Assembly: GCA_036245525.1 (NCBI GenBank)
Contig: BTPG01000002.1
Location: forward strand, 161,224,093 to 161,288,092
Length of the DNA: 64,000 bases
Source: Semisulcospira habei
Taxonomy: Eukaryota; Mollusca; Gastropoda; Semisulcospiridae
Reading direction: 5' to 3'
The translations under genes and the position numbers were made by a program. Under the pieces are notes generated by a model. That model made no database searches and was not told the origin of the DNA. It worked only from the letters and a program-made list of their open reading frames with translations. Positions 10,900 through 22,472 of the stretch are shown here, piece by piece (within the stretch, counting starts at the first letter, position 1; every line of letters starts with the position of its first letter).

Positions 10900-13387
10900 C
10901 TAGGGGCGAATATTCAAGCCGCGCGGATGGTAAGTGCCAAGCCTGTCCGCGAAAAAGGATTCTGTCATTTTGCGGCGGATGAAGTGGGATGTATTTTGCC
11001 AAAGGATGCGTATGATGAAACATGAGATGACATAGACAATATCCGATGACTGGCATGTGAATGATCGGTGAACATGAAAAGATGACAGGGGTCCGGTGAT
11101 GACGGGGGATGTGTTGATGTACGGACATGCTTTGCAGTGTGGTTGCTGACAAGGGTGTGTGCCAGGTGGTAAGGTGTTAGATGCGCGAAGTGAACTGTGA
11201 ACAAGATGATCGCGTAGGTTAGTGTCGCGTTTGTAAGCGACCAGCGGACGCTCAGGAAATATGTCTTTCAATACTGTGTCATTCTGAATGATGTGGAAGT
11301 TCCTGAGGAGAATGTTTTTGATGGGGATGTTGTGAGGATGATACGTGATATACAGGACCGGCCGGTCCTCTGCAGCACTGTGAGTTTTCTCCCTCAAAGC
11401 TTCACTTCTGCTTGTGGCCTCAGCTTTAGAACGAGCGGTGTTGACTGACGATGTCTTGGGGGTATCCCTGGTGTGAGAAGAAAGTGGCCATGGTTTGGGT
11501 CTGGTTGGTGAAGTCGTCGTCGCTGCTGCAGATCCGACGGAGTCGCAGAAATTGGGAGAATGGGATACCGTTTTTGGTGGCGGCAGGATAACTGGATGAA
11601 AACTGCAGGTAAGTGTGGGCGTCGGTGGGCTTGTAATGGACGGTAGTATGGAGTTTGTCAGAGTCGGCTTTGGTGGATATTCAGATGTCGAGGAAGGGCA
11701 CAGACTCCTCGGAAATCTCATGCGTGAATCGGAGAGACGGATGAAACGATGAGATGAAATTGATGAATTGAAGTGTGTCGGTCATGCTTCATGAGGTGAC
11801 GCCCAAGCAGTCGTCGATGTAGCGCTTGAAGAGATCTGGCAGAGGTCCAGTGTATTGAGTGAAAATCTTCTCCTCCACGTAGCCCACAAACAGACAGGCA
11901 TAGGAGGGCCCCATTTTAGTGCCCATGGCGACTCCTTTTTTCTGTTTGTAGTGCTGACCCATAAATTGAAAGGAGTTCATGGACAGCACCAGTTCGGCTA
12001 AGCGGAGGATGGTTGTGGTGTCGATCTTCAGATGATGTTTGCAGATGAAATGTTTCAATGCTATTAGGCCGTCTTCATTGGGGATGTTGGTATAAAGAGC
12101 CTCTATGTCCATAGTGAATAAAATCTTGTGTGTTGCTGCGTCAGGGAAGGTGCGATCCAACAGGTGAAGGGCGTGGTTAGTATCTTTTACATATGTGGGA
12201 AGAGCACGGACCAATGGCTGGAGGATGGAGTCGATGAACTGGGATATAAGCTCTGTGGGACAAGAGCAAGCCGAAACAATGGGGCGACCCGGTGTGTCTG
12301 GTTTGTGGATTTTAGCGAGGACGTAGAATCTTGGCTCTTTAGGTTCCCTCACCACGAGTGAATTGGCCTGCGATGGTAATTTTCCCGCAGTAATGGCGAT
12401 GGTAATGGTTTGCCTCACCACTTTGTTGTCAGACGCGGTTTTCTTAGCAGGGATAGGTAGGTAGAACTCGCCGTCCTGTAACTGACGTTCAACCTCTTTG
12501 ACGTACAGATCCCTACGCCAAACTACTACCGCGCCACCTTTATCCGCTGGTTTAATGACGATGTCATCACGTTTCTTCATTTCCTGAAGAGTCTTCATAT
12601 CGGCTGTGGTCATGTTAAAGTGCTTCACTGGCTTAGATCTGATCATGGCCACGTCATCTTCACATCTGTTGATGTATCTTTCCAAGGCTTTGAATTCACT
12701 GACCTACCTTTGGCGTCCACATGCTCGGTTGATAAGGAAAAGACAACTTGTCGTCGTCCTCATCACCACTGGTGTTCTGGTGAGGGGCTCGAACACCGCC
12801 AAAGTGGGCTGCTAGGCGGAGTCGGCGGAAAATGATATTGTTGAACATCAAGCAAAGTGGAAACGTGATCAGCTCTAGGCTTTAAAGGAACAAACTTGAG
12901 TCCTCGAGAAAGTACCTGTCTCTCAGCATCAGAAAGCTGAAGATCGGGTGGTATGGTTACTACAGAGGCGGTTATGTTGTTAGTCCGCTGTGGGGGGATT
13001 TGGTTGCGAGAAGGCAACAGATTACTGAGCTTTTTCTTCTTAGTGTCAACTAAGGAGTCATAGAATTTCCCCGTTGGCCACGCGCATGATCTGTATGATT
13101 GTAGAGCAAGTTGTCTGATCACATAAAGTAAGCATCTGACGGCGAAAGTGGCCCAGACTTTTGTCTATGACTTTCAGCTTCTGCGTGTAGTGATGGATGG
13201 TCGTGTTCATGAGGCGAGCAGCTGCAGTGGTCAGGATAGATTGAACCGACCGTTGGCTCGAACGTGGAAGAGAAGGCGAATGATGAAAATGTAGAGCAAA
13301 ACCTTTTGTTATTACCTTATTACGGGAGCAAGTGCGCAGGAAATGCACGTGACTACAGAATCGTGTCTTGTCCAAAACAGTCTTCAA
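10900..13387 (-). pseudogene. PLE reverse transcriptase / GIY-YIG endonuclease, broken
   Basis: Read on the minus strand: an N-terminal segment (13387-12763) in two frames, then a 298-codon RT frame (12685-11789). The RT frame has IKPADKGGAVVVW, AKIHKPDTPGRPIVS, TMDIEALYTNIPNEDG, KKGVAMGTKMGPSYACLFV and the catalytic YIDDCLG. A stop and frameshift follow. A 273-codon frame (11721-10900) carries the linker (PLVAYKRDTNLRDHLV, cysteine pair CKACPY) and reaches VYVISC at the start of the endonuclease. About 145 bp encoding the GIY-YIG core is deleted there relative to the plus-strand fragment at 13746-14040. The RT motifs match the Penelope family firmly; the element cannot encode an intact protein. 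Confidence 0.88.
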
Positions 13388-13745
13388 ATACGCTACGCCA
13401 AGCGACTGAGGGATAGTAGGTAAGTTACGAAGAGAGTCCAGCGCTTTGCCGAAAAACCGTCACGATGACAAAGGCATGGCGCTTGGTGATGTGGAAGTAT
13501 AGGACGGTGACAACAAGCAGCACAGTAGACAGACGAAGAAAGCGTGGACGATGTGACAGGTAAATTCCATGAAGAAAACGGTAAAACAGAGGTGAAAGAC
13601 AACAGGACTTACGGAACAGCGGGTCGCAGCGGGATCAAAGTTAATCAAAATAGTAGTAAAACTGTTGCCGCTAGGGTTTCACTCGTGAAAGAAAAACAGA
13701 AGATAGTGGTAGAAAACCCTTTAAAATAGAAACAAATAACGACGT

Positions 13746-14228
<483 letters not shown>

Positions 14229-14229
14229 A

Positions 14230-15070
14230 CACCAAATCACTGAAATGGTTTACTTTCTTTACCATCCTTATGCAAAATGGGTGTGTGTAAAATTCTGGGT
14301 GACCAAGTCAGACACCCATTTTTTCTGAGGGTTGTTTCTGTATTATCTTTCATTCAAAAGTCAGAAAAAAATATCAAAATACGATGTCCCCATTTTAACA
14401 GATTTACTTCATGGTTGTGTTTCAGGGATGCCCTGGGCCTGTGTGTGGACACGGAAGCGGCCGGAGTGTTTTCAGATCAATTTGATGATCGCTGATTGGT
14501 TAGCCCAACACCGATGAACGGAGTTGTTTCCCTTGCTTAAACGTCTTTCGTCTCCAACTGTCACCGGCCATTCTTTCGCGTTTGCAGAGGTACTTTATGC
14601 AATATTTCTTAGTTAAGAGCACGCCCAAATGTACTTGTTCAGTGCAGTTATTTAACTGAGAGATGCCTCCAATCCCCGATACCCGTTTGGCCCAGAAAAA
14701 TAAGGCGTCTGCTTCAACCGTGGCTCGGTCCGTGTCTTCGGCCTCTCAGCCACTCTGACCGTTGAGTCTTGTAGTAAATGATAATAGAACCCCACGATTT
14801 TAACAAAAGCTTTCTTCTTCAATGAAAGGAATTCGTTCAATAACCCCATTACAAGGTCAATCTGCCACGTGATTTTTTTTTTTTTTTTTTCTGACATGTG
14901 TTAACTTGCCACATGCATGCACAGTATCAGTTGACCTTTTTTTTAAAAACAAAAATGGCACCAGATTTCAATCCTCGTTCGCAAAACTGCCTCGCGATTC
15001 GAAGAACAAACGTCCACAAACAGGTCTTTAGGAATGTGCAACTGAAGTGTCGCTTTTTACTGTATTGCCA
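14230..15070. other. No gene seen
   Basis: Only short frames without recognisable domains; T-rich tract near 14873-14890. Part of the composite element interior. Confidence 0.4.
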
Positions 15071-15076
15071 GTTTTT

Positions 15077-15632
15077 AGTTCTCAGGGTCACCCTGGTCAG
15101 CCCCACAGGGTGGGTTTTTCTCTCTATTCTGGGGCATGTGTTTCTGTCTACCCTTTGTCCATTCACCTGTATTTGCCTTTTTAAATATCTCCCTACTGTC
15201 TGCACTGCCTGTAGCTCTTGATATTGGATGTGTGTTGCTAAATGGTCTTAGCTTTATGTCTTGGCCCCATGTGTTAGGTTTATTTAACTCATTCTACCCC
15301 AGACACACCACGGCAGGATAAGGATCCACCATGATAGTTCAAGGGTGATGCCAGAATAGCTTGGCGCCTACGGGCGCCAAGCTATTCTGGCATCTCCCTT
15401 GAACTACCATGGTCGATCTGTGCCCTGCACTGCAATGCAGTCTTGAGAGGACAGGGGCAAAATTTAAGGATTTTGGTGTTGGGGTAGAATGAGTTAACGT
15501 ATTTGACCGGCAGGCGACATACATGGCAATGTTCTGTTTAGGTGTTTTTTTTTTTTTTTCACAAGCAGTGCAGGCACGTCCTGAGAAAGCCTTGTGGCTG
15601 TCGGGACGTTAAGCAGTGTACAATCAATCTGA
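15077..15632 (+). mobile_element. SINE-like family B, copy 3 (5'-truncated, interrupted)
   Basis: Begins inside the family at 'agttctcagggtcaccctgg', lacking the CCCCACCCGGG head, and ends 'gttaagcagtgtacaatcaatc'. A TTAA-flanked hairpin element (15284-15497) is inserted at its 'tatttaatgtatttgaccgg' site, splitting it in two. Confidence 0.78.
15284..15497. mobile_element. TTAA-flanked hairpin element, copy 1
   Basis: Bounded by TTAACTCATTCTACCCC and its complement (17-bp TIRs including the TTAA site). Uninterrupted family-B copies have one TTAA here, so TTAA is the TSD, as for piggyBac-type transposition. The core is a 46-bp-arm palindrome (15323-15368 and 15373-15418) with a 4-base loop and few mismatches. 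No coding capacity. Confidence 0.8.
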
Positions 15633-15793
15633 TTCAAAATGTCAGTTGGTTTACATGGTTGTATTGGACATGTTCTCAGCAACACCGTTTTGGTCACACC
15701 ATCATCTTCATTTTATTGGCTGGCGTGCGTGCGAAGCAAAAGTGAGTTTATGTTCTGGGCCACTGGTCGTCCGTCCGTCGTCCATGGTAAACT

Positions 15794-16609
15794 TTAACTC
15801 ATTCTACCCCAACACCAAAATCCTTAAATTTTGCCCCTGTCCTCTCAAGACCGCATTGCAGCGCAGGACACAGATCGACCATGATAGTTCAAGGGTGATG
15901 CCGCCAGAATAGCTTGGCGCCCGTAGGCGCCAAGCTGTTCTGGCATCACCTTTGAACTATCATGGTCGATCCTTATCCCAGGGGTGGGATTCTTCCGCGT
16001 TTCCGCGGATTTCCGCGGAAATTCTTTCACAATTCCGCTGAAGCATATTTATTTTCCGTGTCTAATAACAACGAAAAAGACGAGAAAAAAAATTCTTCTT
16101 AAATGGCCAAAAAATCTCAAATGGGTTGGATTTGTATGTAGTTTGGTTCACTATCGCCCGACACTTCCGGTAGCTTTAGGTCGCAGTGGAAAATGGCGGT
16201 GAAAAAGGATATTGTCCAAGACAGAGTGCCGTTTAGTGTGCATCTGAACATAAACTGGTACGCACATTCCATTTTTATACTGCAGATCAGGAGTGTCATA
16301 ACAAAGTCCATTTTCGGGTGTGTTTGGTCTCGCTCCCCCTGTCGGTTTTTGGATACTTTGGCGAACGGTGGACACGCGCCTCCCCCCCCCCCCCCCCCCC
16401 TGTCGTTTGATTTTTCGGCCGCTGAAAATGAAGGACATTCCCCCCCCCCTCCCCCCCCCCTCCCCCCCCTCCCCCCCCCCCTCCCCCCCCTCCCCCCCCC
16501 TCCCCCCCCCCCCCCCCCCCCCCGTCGTTTGATTTTCTGCGTTTTCTTTGTTACTAGAATCCCACCCCTGTTATCCTGCTGTGGTGTGCCTGGGGGTAGA
16601 ATGAGTTAA
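15794..16609. mobile_element. TTAA-flanked hairpin element, copy 2 (interrupted)
   Basis: TIRs as in copy 1, but the asymmetric flanks of the palindrome are in the opposite orientation. The palindrome is still nearly complete. A 592-bp TIR element is inserted after 'gatccttatcc'. Inserted in repeat C. Confidence 0.8.
15979..16570. mobile_element. 592-bp TIR element (CAGGGGTGGGATTCT ends)
   Basis: Perfect 15-bp inverted ends CAGGGGTGGGATTCT / AGAATCCCACCCCTG. TTATCC is duplicated on both sides (15973-15978 and 16571-16576). Hairpin copy 1 shows the uninterrupted TTATCCTG, read as its complement. Right half is C-rich with short T interruptions (16381-16523). A 6-bp TSD is unusual for hAT (8 bp); the class is left open. 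Non-coding. Confidence 0.78.
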
Positions 16610-16944
16610 CGGTGGCATTTTCTCGGAGACTATTCAAGCCACATTCTTCAAGCTTGGCCCAAGGATACTTTGTGGCAAGACCTTTTTAAACATGCCAATT
16701 TGAGTGACCTCTCTCAAAGGGTCACGCAGGGTTGACAAATATGTGAAAACTGCTTGCATTTTCAGAAAACGTGGATTTTGACTGCTGCAGAAGCCAGCCC
16801 TCGTCACCGAGGTCACACATATGTAAATCGGTCATACACAGGATTACTCTTTTTATTCTTGTGCAAGGCCCCTTAAACCAAAATTGGGCTGTTTCTGTTT
16901 CTAATGCAGATTTGGTTTCAATCTTTCTTTCTTTCTTTCTCCAG

Positions 16945-19366
16945 TTGGCAAATGGCGCCTGGGATGGACCCGAGACTGAGAGTAGTGCCAGCGCATCGCA
17001 ATACGAGGGCAGTGATGACGAGGAGTTTGTTCCTGGCTCGAGCTCACCGGATTCAGAGGGTGTGTCGGCATCAATTGCTGGGATCTCTGACATAGACAGT
17101 ATGGTATCGACTATGTTAGATTTCATCAAAGTGGCAGGTTCGGGGTGGCCAGGTGTTGGTGACGCTAGTACCAGCAAGGTGCAGTGTGCGTTAGGGGGTG
17201 GCAATGAGAATGTGGATAGGCAGGAGGAACATGATGCTGGAAAGAGTGGGGAAAGAGCACTTACAGAAGAAACAGGTGTGCACGTGTCGCAGAGAGGGAA
17301 AGGAAAGTACAAATGGGACAAGAAACATGCATGCAAATTGTGTGGCAAGCTTGTCCTGAAAATGTGCACGCACTTACAAGATGTCCATGCAGATGAGGCA
17401 GACATTGCTAAAATTTTGTCGATGCGGAAAAAAGGGACCAAGCAGAGACGTCGAGCATGGATCAGACTACAAGATGAGGGTGATTACATGCATAACGTTG
17501 CTGTTCTTGAAAACAAATCCGGATGTTTGATTCCTAAGTATCGCACCAAAACTAGTAAGGTAGACGACCTTCTCGCCTGTAGCCATTGCAAAGGGCTCTG
17601 TCAAAAAAAGCTGATCTCTGTACACTCAAAACATTGCTGTCAGAAGCCAGGAGGGTTTCAGATCACTCGGCGAGGAGACGCGGCGCGCCGTGGTCGGCTA
17701 ATGCTTCCAATACCCTTAGACGTTGAATTTTCATTCTATCACAAGGTCTTGGCCAGCCAGAGAGATGATGAGATAAGCCGTCTCATCAGAACTGACCCCT
17801 TGCTTCTTGAGTATGGAAAGAGATTATTTGACCGCAGGGATATTGAAGAACACACGGCTGGACAAATCAGCTCCAGGATGCGGGAGTTAGGGAGACTATT
17901 AAAGATTATCAGAGTGAGGTCAGAAATGAAAATCGCAAGTTTAAATGCTGTGATCAATTCAGCTAGCTTTGATCATGTTGTCCTGGCTGTAAAAGAGCTA
18001 GCAGATTTTGATGAGGACACACATCAGTTCAAAAAAGGCAATCTCGCAATGCGCATAGGCCATGCTTTGAAAAAGTGTTCACAGATCAAACAGTCACAGG
18101 CATCCAAACAGCTTGGGCAGGGTTCAGACGACAGGTGGCGACAGGAGCTCTCTGAGGCACAGCGGTTTGACTCTGTCTTCAACGGGGACTGGTATGATTG
18201 TGTGTCCGCTACAGCAGCCCAGTCGGTCGGGAAAATGACCATGAACAAACCCAAGCTGATCCCATCATGTGAAGATGTGAGGAAGGTCCAACAGCTTCTT
18301 GAGACAAGGATGGTTTCGGAAGATTATCCGACAGTGGTTAAAGCAACTCTTTGTGCTGTATCACTTTTCAACCGAAAACGAGGGGGAGAAGTTCAGAGAA
18401 TGAAGGTGTCAGACTTCCAGAATGCTAAGATTGGATCGATCACCAATCAAGATATCCTGAAAGGTCTCAGAGGTTGAGAAGAAAATGGTGAATCATTTTC
18501 AGCGAGTGGAAATCAGAGGCAAGTTTAATAGGAGTGTTCCCGTTTTGCTGACGAAGAAGATGATGACAACTGTGGACAGAATCCTTCAAATGAGGCAATC
18601 AGTGCCAGCTCTCGCTGATTCCCAGTACATCTTTGCCACACCTTCTGGTCAGAGGCCTTACAGAGGCCATGATGTTCTGAAGGCCCATGCCCTAGAAGCA
18701 GGGGTGTCATACCCAGCCATGTTCACATTTACTCAGTTGCGGAAGCAGCGGGTTGCAACTTTGGCTCAGTCAATGGCCATCTCGGAGTTAGACCAGGATC
18801 AGCTGGCAGATTTCCTTGGCCATGATATTTGGATACTTCGCCATATCTACCGCCAACCTCAAGACGTCCTTCAAAAGGCAAAAGTGGCAAAGATTCTTCT
18901 GTCAGTTAACAATGGGAGGACAGATTTTGAGAGTTGCATTAGAGCTGAGCTGGGCGATGATGAAGAGATTGACTTTGACAATGAAGACACATCAGAAACT
19001 GGCAGAGAGGTCTCGGGGGGAACAGCACCTGTGAATGAAGCAAGTAGCAAGTCAGCAACACAGGAATCGATGAGCATGACGGAGAAAAGACGTCCAGAGC
19101 CTGATGACAATCTAGATAGTTTTGATGATGACAGTACTGCGTCAGCTCCTGTTCGAAAGAAAGCTAGATTTACAAGGAAACCATGGGGGGAAGCTGAAGA
19201 GAAAGCTGTTCAAACTCGTTTCAAGACACACTTCGTCATGAACAAACTTCCTGGAAAGGCCGAGATACAGTACGCAATGGCAGAGGAGCCTGCACTTAGA
19301 CATAGGCGCTGGACAAACATTAAGGATTACGTCCGCAAAAGACTGAAAAAGTTACAAAAGAAATGA
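16945..19366 (+). pseudogene. Zinc-finger / tyrosine-recombinase-like / Myb-like protein, one frameshift
   Basis: A splice acceptor (pyrimidine-rich tract then CAG, 16921-16944) opens a coding stretch in frame with LANGAW. An acidic Ser-rich region is followed by a C2H2-like finger (CKLC...HLQDVH), a second Cys-rich patch (CSHCKGLCQKK) and a large helical region. The recombinase-like core has FNRKRGGEVQRM (first Arg), FTQLRKQ (His of HxxR replaced by Thr) and LGHDIWILRHIYR (GH...Y). The C-terminus (PWGEAEEKAVQ...NIKDYVRKRLKK) is Myb/SANT-like. The frame breaks at 18477 and resumes one frame over; coding resumes with VEKKMVNHFQ. A polyA signal AATAAA follows near 19763. The arrangement resembles YR-domain proteins repeated in invertebrate and fish genomes, perhaps Crypton-related. 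The upstream exon was not found; the open frame back to 16771 reads through repeat C. Confidence 0.7.
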
Positions 19367-19647
19367 ATTGAGGTTTCCCGCCACTCGCGGCATTTTCGAT
19401 TTCATACAGATTTATTACATGAGTGTTATTATTGGGGTGGTTTCAGCATGTATAGCCAGCTTTTTTTTTTTTATCTGATGGACGCCTGGATCATTTTGTA
19501 TACTGTATAACCTTTGGATTTGCAAAACGAAACAGCCGGCTGGGGACAAAAGACAATAATAAGATAAGAAAACCATTGACAATGTAAAGATTGATTACAA
19601 GAGTGTTATGGGGGGGGGGGGGGGGCGGGGGGCGGATCATTTTGTAA

Positions 19648-19745
19648 TATACTGCATGCCATTTTAAAAACTCTGCAAATGAAAGAATGGTTGGTTGTAC
19701 TGCATACCATTTTAAAAACTCTGCAAATGAAAGAATGGTTGGTTG
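19648..19745 (+). repeat. 49-bp tandem duplication in the 3'-UTR
   Basis: 'tactgcatgccattttaaaa...gaatggttggttgt' occurs twice in a row with one or two differences, downstream of the recombinase-like gene. Confidence 0.85.
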
Positions 19746-19842
19746 TTGGAGACGAAAGACGTTAAATAAAGGCTGAAGTTTCAAGTGATTTCTTATGTTG
19801 TCAGAACTTAATTAATTAATGTCAGTGTTCTGTTCTGTCATT

Positions 19843-20407
19843 TTAACTCATTCTACCCCAAGACCGGAATCCCCAAATGTTGAAGTCGTCTTCAGAAGAC
19901 TGCGTTGCAGTGCAGGACACAGATCCACCATGATAGTTCAAGGGTGATGCCCATAGGCGCCAAGCTATTCTGGCATCACCCTTGAACTATCATGGTGGAT
20001 CTTTATTTTGCTGTGGTGTGTCTGGGGTAGAATAAGTTAAGCCCGAATGTTGAAGTCGTCTTCAGAAGACTGCGTTGCAGTGCAGGAGACACAGATCCAC
20101 CATGATAGTTCAAGGGTGATGCCAGAATAGCTTGGCGCCCATAGGCGCCAAGCTATTCTGGCATCACCCTTGAACTATCGTGGTGGATCTTTTATTTTGC
20201 TGTGGTGTGTCTGGGGTAGAATAAGTTAAGCCCAAATGTTGAAGTCGTCTTCAGAAGACTGCGTTGCAGTGCAGGAGACACAGATCCACCATGATAGTTC
20301 AAGGGTGATGCCAGAATAGCTTGGCGCCCATAGGCGCCAAGCTATTCTGGCATCACCCTTGAACTATCGTGGTGGATCTTAAATTTTGCTGGGGTAGAAT
20401 AAGTTAA
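19843..20407. mobile_element. Tandem triplet of TTAA hairpin elements
   Basis: The first unit starts TTAACTCATTCTACCCC; units end GGGGTAGAATAAGTTAA at 20040, 20229 and 20407. Units 2 and 3 lack the left TIR and start 'gccc.aatgttgaagtcg', so the array grew by tandem duplication rather than separate insertions. The unit 2 palindrome has arms 20094-20139 and 20144-20189 (46 bp, one mismatch) around the loop CATA. Unit 1 has lost part of one arm. Confidence 0.85.
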
Positions 20408-21260
20408 GTGTTCGTTTCTTCATCTGGGTCTTTTTCTATCTTTCATATTTTTCCACACTTTTTGACCCGCATCATAGTCATACTGAGGCTAATAGCTTCA
20501 AATTTGTTCACTGCCATAATTCTATGCAAGCTACATTACAGTACTTACAGATGAGGACATAGACCAATGGCTTTAGTTCAAGGGTGGTGCCACAATAGCT
20601 TGGCGCCTAGAGGCACCAAGCTATTCTGGCACTAACCCTTGGACTATTTCAGTCACACTAGTTGCACACACTGGTGTATTCCGAATGATAAGGGTTAATA
20701 TTCAAAATGCTCTGTTGCTGTTTGTCTGAAACTCCAGAGTACCCAAAAACAAAAAAAAAAGTCCTTTAATTTCCAGAATACATTATGTTGATTCTCACAT
20801 CAATGCCATGATAAACTGTTTTGCTTCAGAAGGACAAAACGCAGCAATGTTTAAAAGATTTCCTCTGTAAAAATCATAATCGAAAGGTTTCGGGCCAGTG
20901 TTTATTGAATTTTGCACCATACAATGTAAAGAATGTTAAAGCACACATACACATTAAGTTGGAAAAAAAATTAATGTGAAAAAGAAGTATTCCATGAACT
21001 TGACCTTATTACAGACGCCTACTGTTGTGAAGACACCCATTTTGACTGTAATGCCAGTCCCACCCACTTTATTGGCAGAAACCCATTTTTTTGGGCATCT
21101 AGTGGCTCTGTTTCTAGAAAATGTCTATTTTATTTTAAGTTATAGAGCTTAGTTATAAGGTGAGTTCTAAACATTCGCATCAATTCCAGAGCCCTTGAAT
21201 AAATAGAAATATGGGAACCCTTTTTCACATGAAATGGTAGGTAACCCACTGTGAGGCTTA
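20408..21260. other. No gene; one degenerate hairpin
   Basis: A decayed palindrome of the TTAA hairpin family lies at about 20577-20650 ('gttcaagggtggtgccac...' and its complement). The rest is AT-rich with no supported coding. Confidence 0.5.
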
Positions 21261-21266
21261 TGTGCG

Positions 21267-21270
<4 letters not shown>

Positions 21271-21300
<30 letters not shown>

Positions 21301-21404
21301 CTGCAGCAGGCACGAGTGAATGCGAATGGCCGGTATGCAGTGACGTGTATGTATATAGACGTAAGTTTTGTGCTACGTGTTTTGTGTATGTGTATTTGCG
21401 TCAT

Positions 21405-21494
<90 letters not shown>

Positions 21495-21655
21495 ACGTCA
21501 TTCTAAATTCTCTCTATACAGGATGACGTCTTTTCTTTCTGTCGTGTTCTTTTCTGTTCTACGTTTGTTTCCATGTCACCTGAGGAAGAATCTTTGACTC
21601 CGAAACGTCGTTATTTGTTTCTATTTTAAAGGGTTTTCTACCATTATCTTCTGTT
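21271..21655 (+). mobile_element. PLE 3'-region fragment with degraded hammerhead
   Basis: Matches the complement of 10350-10740: (GT)n, 'agctgcagcaggcacgagtg', second (GT)n (21410-21490) and 'ttttacgtcattctaaattc'. The hammerhead region is 21571-21618. The core CTGAGGA (21580-21586), GAAAC (21602-21606) and GTC (21607-21609) are intact, but stem II is spoiled by a substitution and an extra base (GAATC vs GACTCC). Confidence 0.82.
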
Positions 21656-21659
21656 TTTC

Positions 21660-22470
21660 ATCCACTAAAGTTTTTGAATGTTATCTTGGTGCCATATTTC
21701 TAAGGAATTGCGCCAAAAGTATTGCTCTGCTCTCTACTCTGCTTCAGTGGTCGATCCATTTGGCTCGGCAGCCGGAATGCCAGTCGCTTATGGAAATCAG
21801 TCGTATCTTTAGTTCCCTGTTTTTACACCTCTGTGTCCCTACGTGACTGATCCATCTCTCTTGCCCCATATCATATACACTATGTGCATACTGTGGATGA
21901 AATGAAAAACATAAGTTCTTAGGACTGCCTTCTTCCTGCTCGCACACCGACTACATAACACTCCCGGACTGACCGTGACCCACACACGCACACACCCGCC
22001 ATCACACACACACACACACATACACACACACACACACACGCACGCACAGAGAGAGAGAAAGACAGACAGACAGACAGATGATGATGGAACGTTTTTATTC
22101 AGGATAAAAAGTTATCTTCCAAACTGCCCTGCTACTCTACACATACAAAAATACACCAGACGATACAGCAAAAGATAAAACATATATAAGTAAAAAGACC
22201 CATTCCCCCCCCCCCCCCCCCCCCCCCCCCCATCCCACCCTCAGAAAAAAGAAAAGAAAAATTAAAATAAAATTTAAAAAAATAAATAAAAATAAAAAAT
22301 AAAAAAATATATATCTACAAGTATGAACCTGACATGTTAATGCAGACAATCGAACTATTATATAATCTGCAGCAACAGTTGAAGATTATTAGGTAATAGG
22401 AAACCTGTCACTAACTATACGAATAGTAGCATAATAATGGAGCCGAACATACTTGACTTCTGAAGTAAAT
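21660..22470. other. No gene; (CA)n and poly-C tracts
   Basis: (CA)n at about 22002-22040 and a ~27-bp poly-C tract at about 22205-22231; the flanking A/T-rich strings give artefactual frames. Confidence 0.5.
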
Positions 22471-22472
22471 AT

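Larger units (their letters stand above)
15700..16940 (+). repeat. Repeat C (long interspersed repeat), interrupted
   Basis: Contains 'gttctgggccactggtcgtc', the 'ggcattttctcggagacta' block and 'ggcccaaggatactttgtgg'. These phrases recur at 29090-29520 and 30600-30990 and, inverted, through 46.3-50.2 kb. Interrupted by the hairpin element at 15794-16609. The tail runs up to the probable splice acceptor at 16944. Confidence 0.7.

Noticed and set aside
16151..16609. Proline-rich frames on the plus strand and Gly-rich frames on the minus strand
   Set aside because: Products of the C-rich tract in a non-coding TIR element.
16771..16944. N-terminal 58 codons of the long frame before the recombinase-like protein
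   Set aside because: The sequence is repeat C and ends with a strong splice acceptor; it is more likely intron than coding.
21650..21672. Shared word 'atccactaaagt' at 10330 and 21659 as a PLE target duplication
   Set aside because: The two lie beside different copies in inconsistent orientation relative to the element, so it is probably coincidence.
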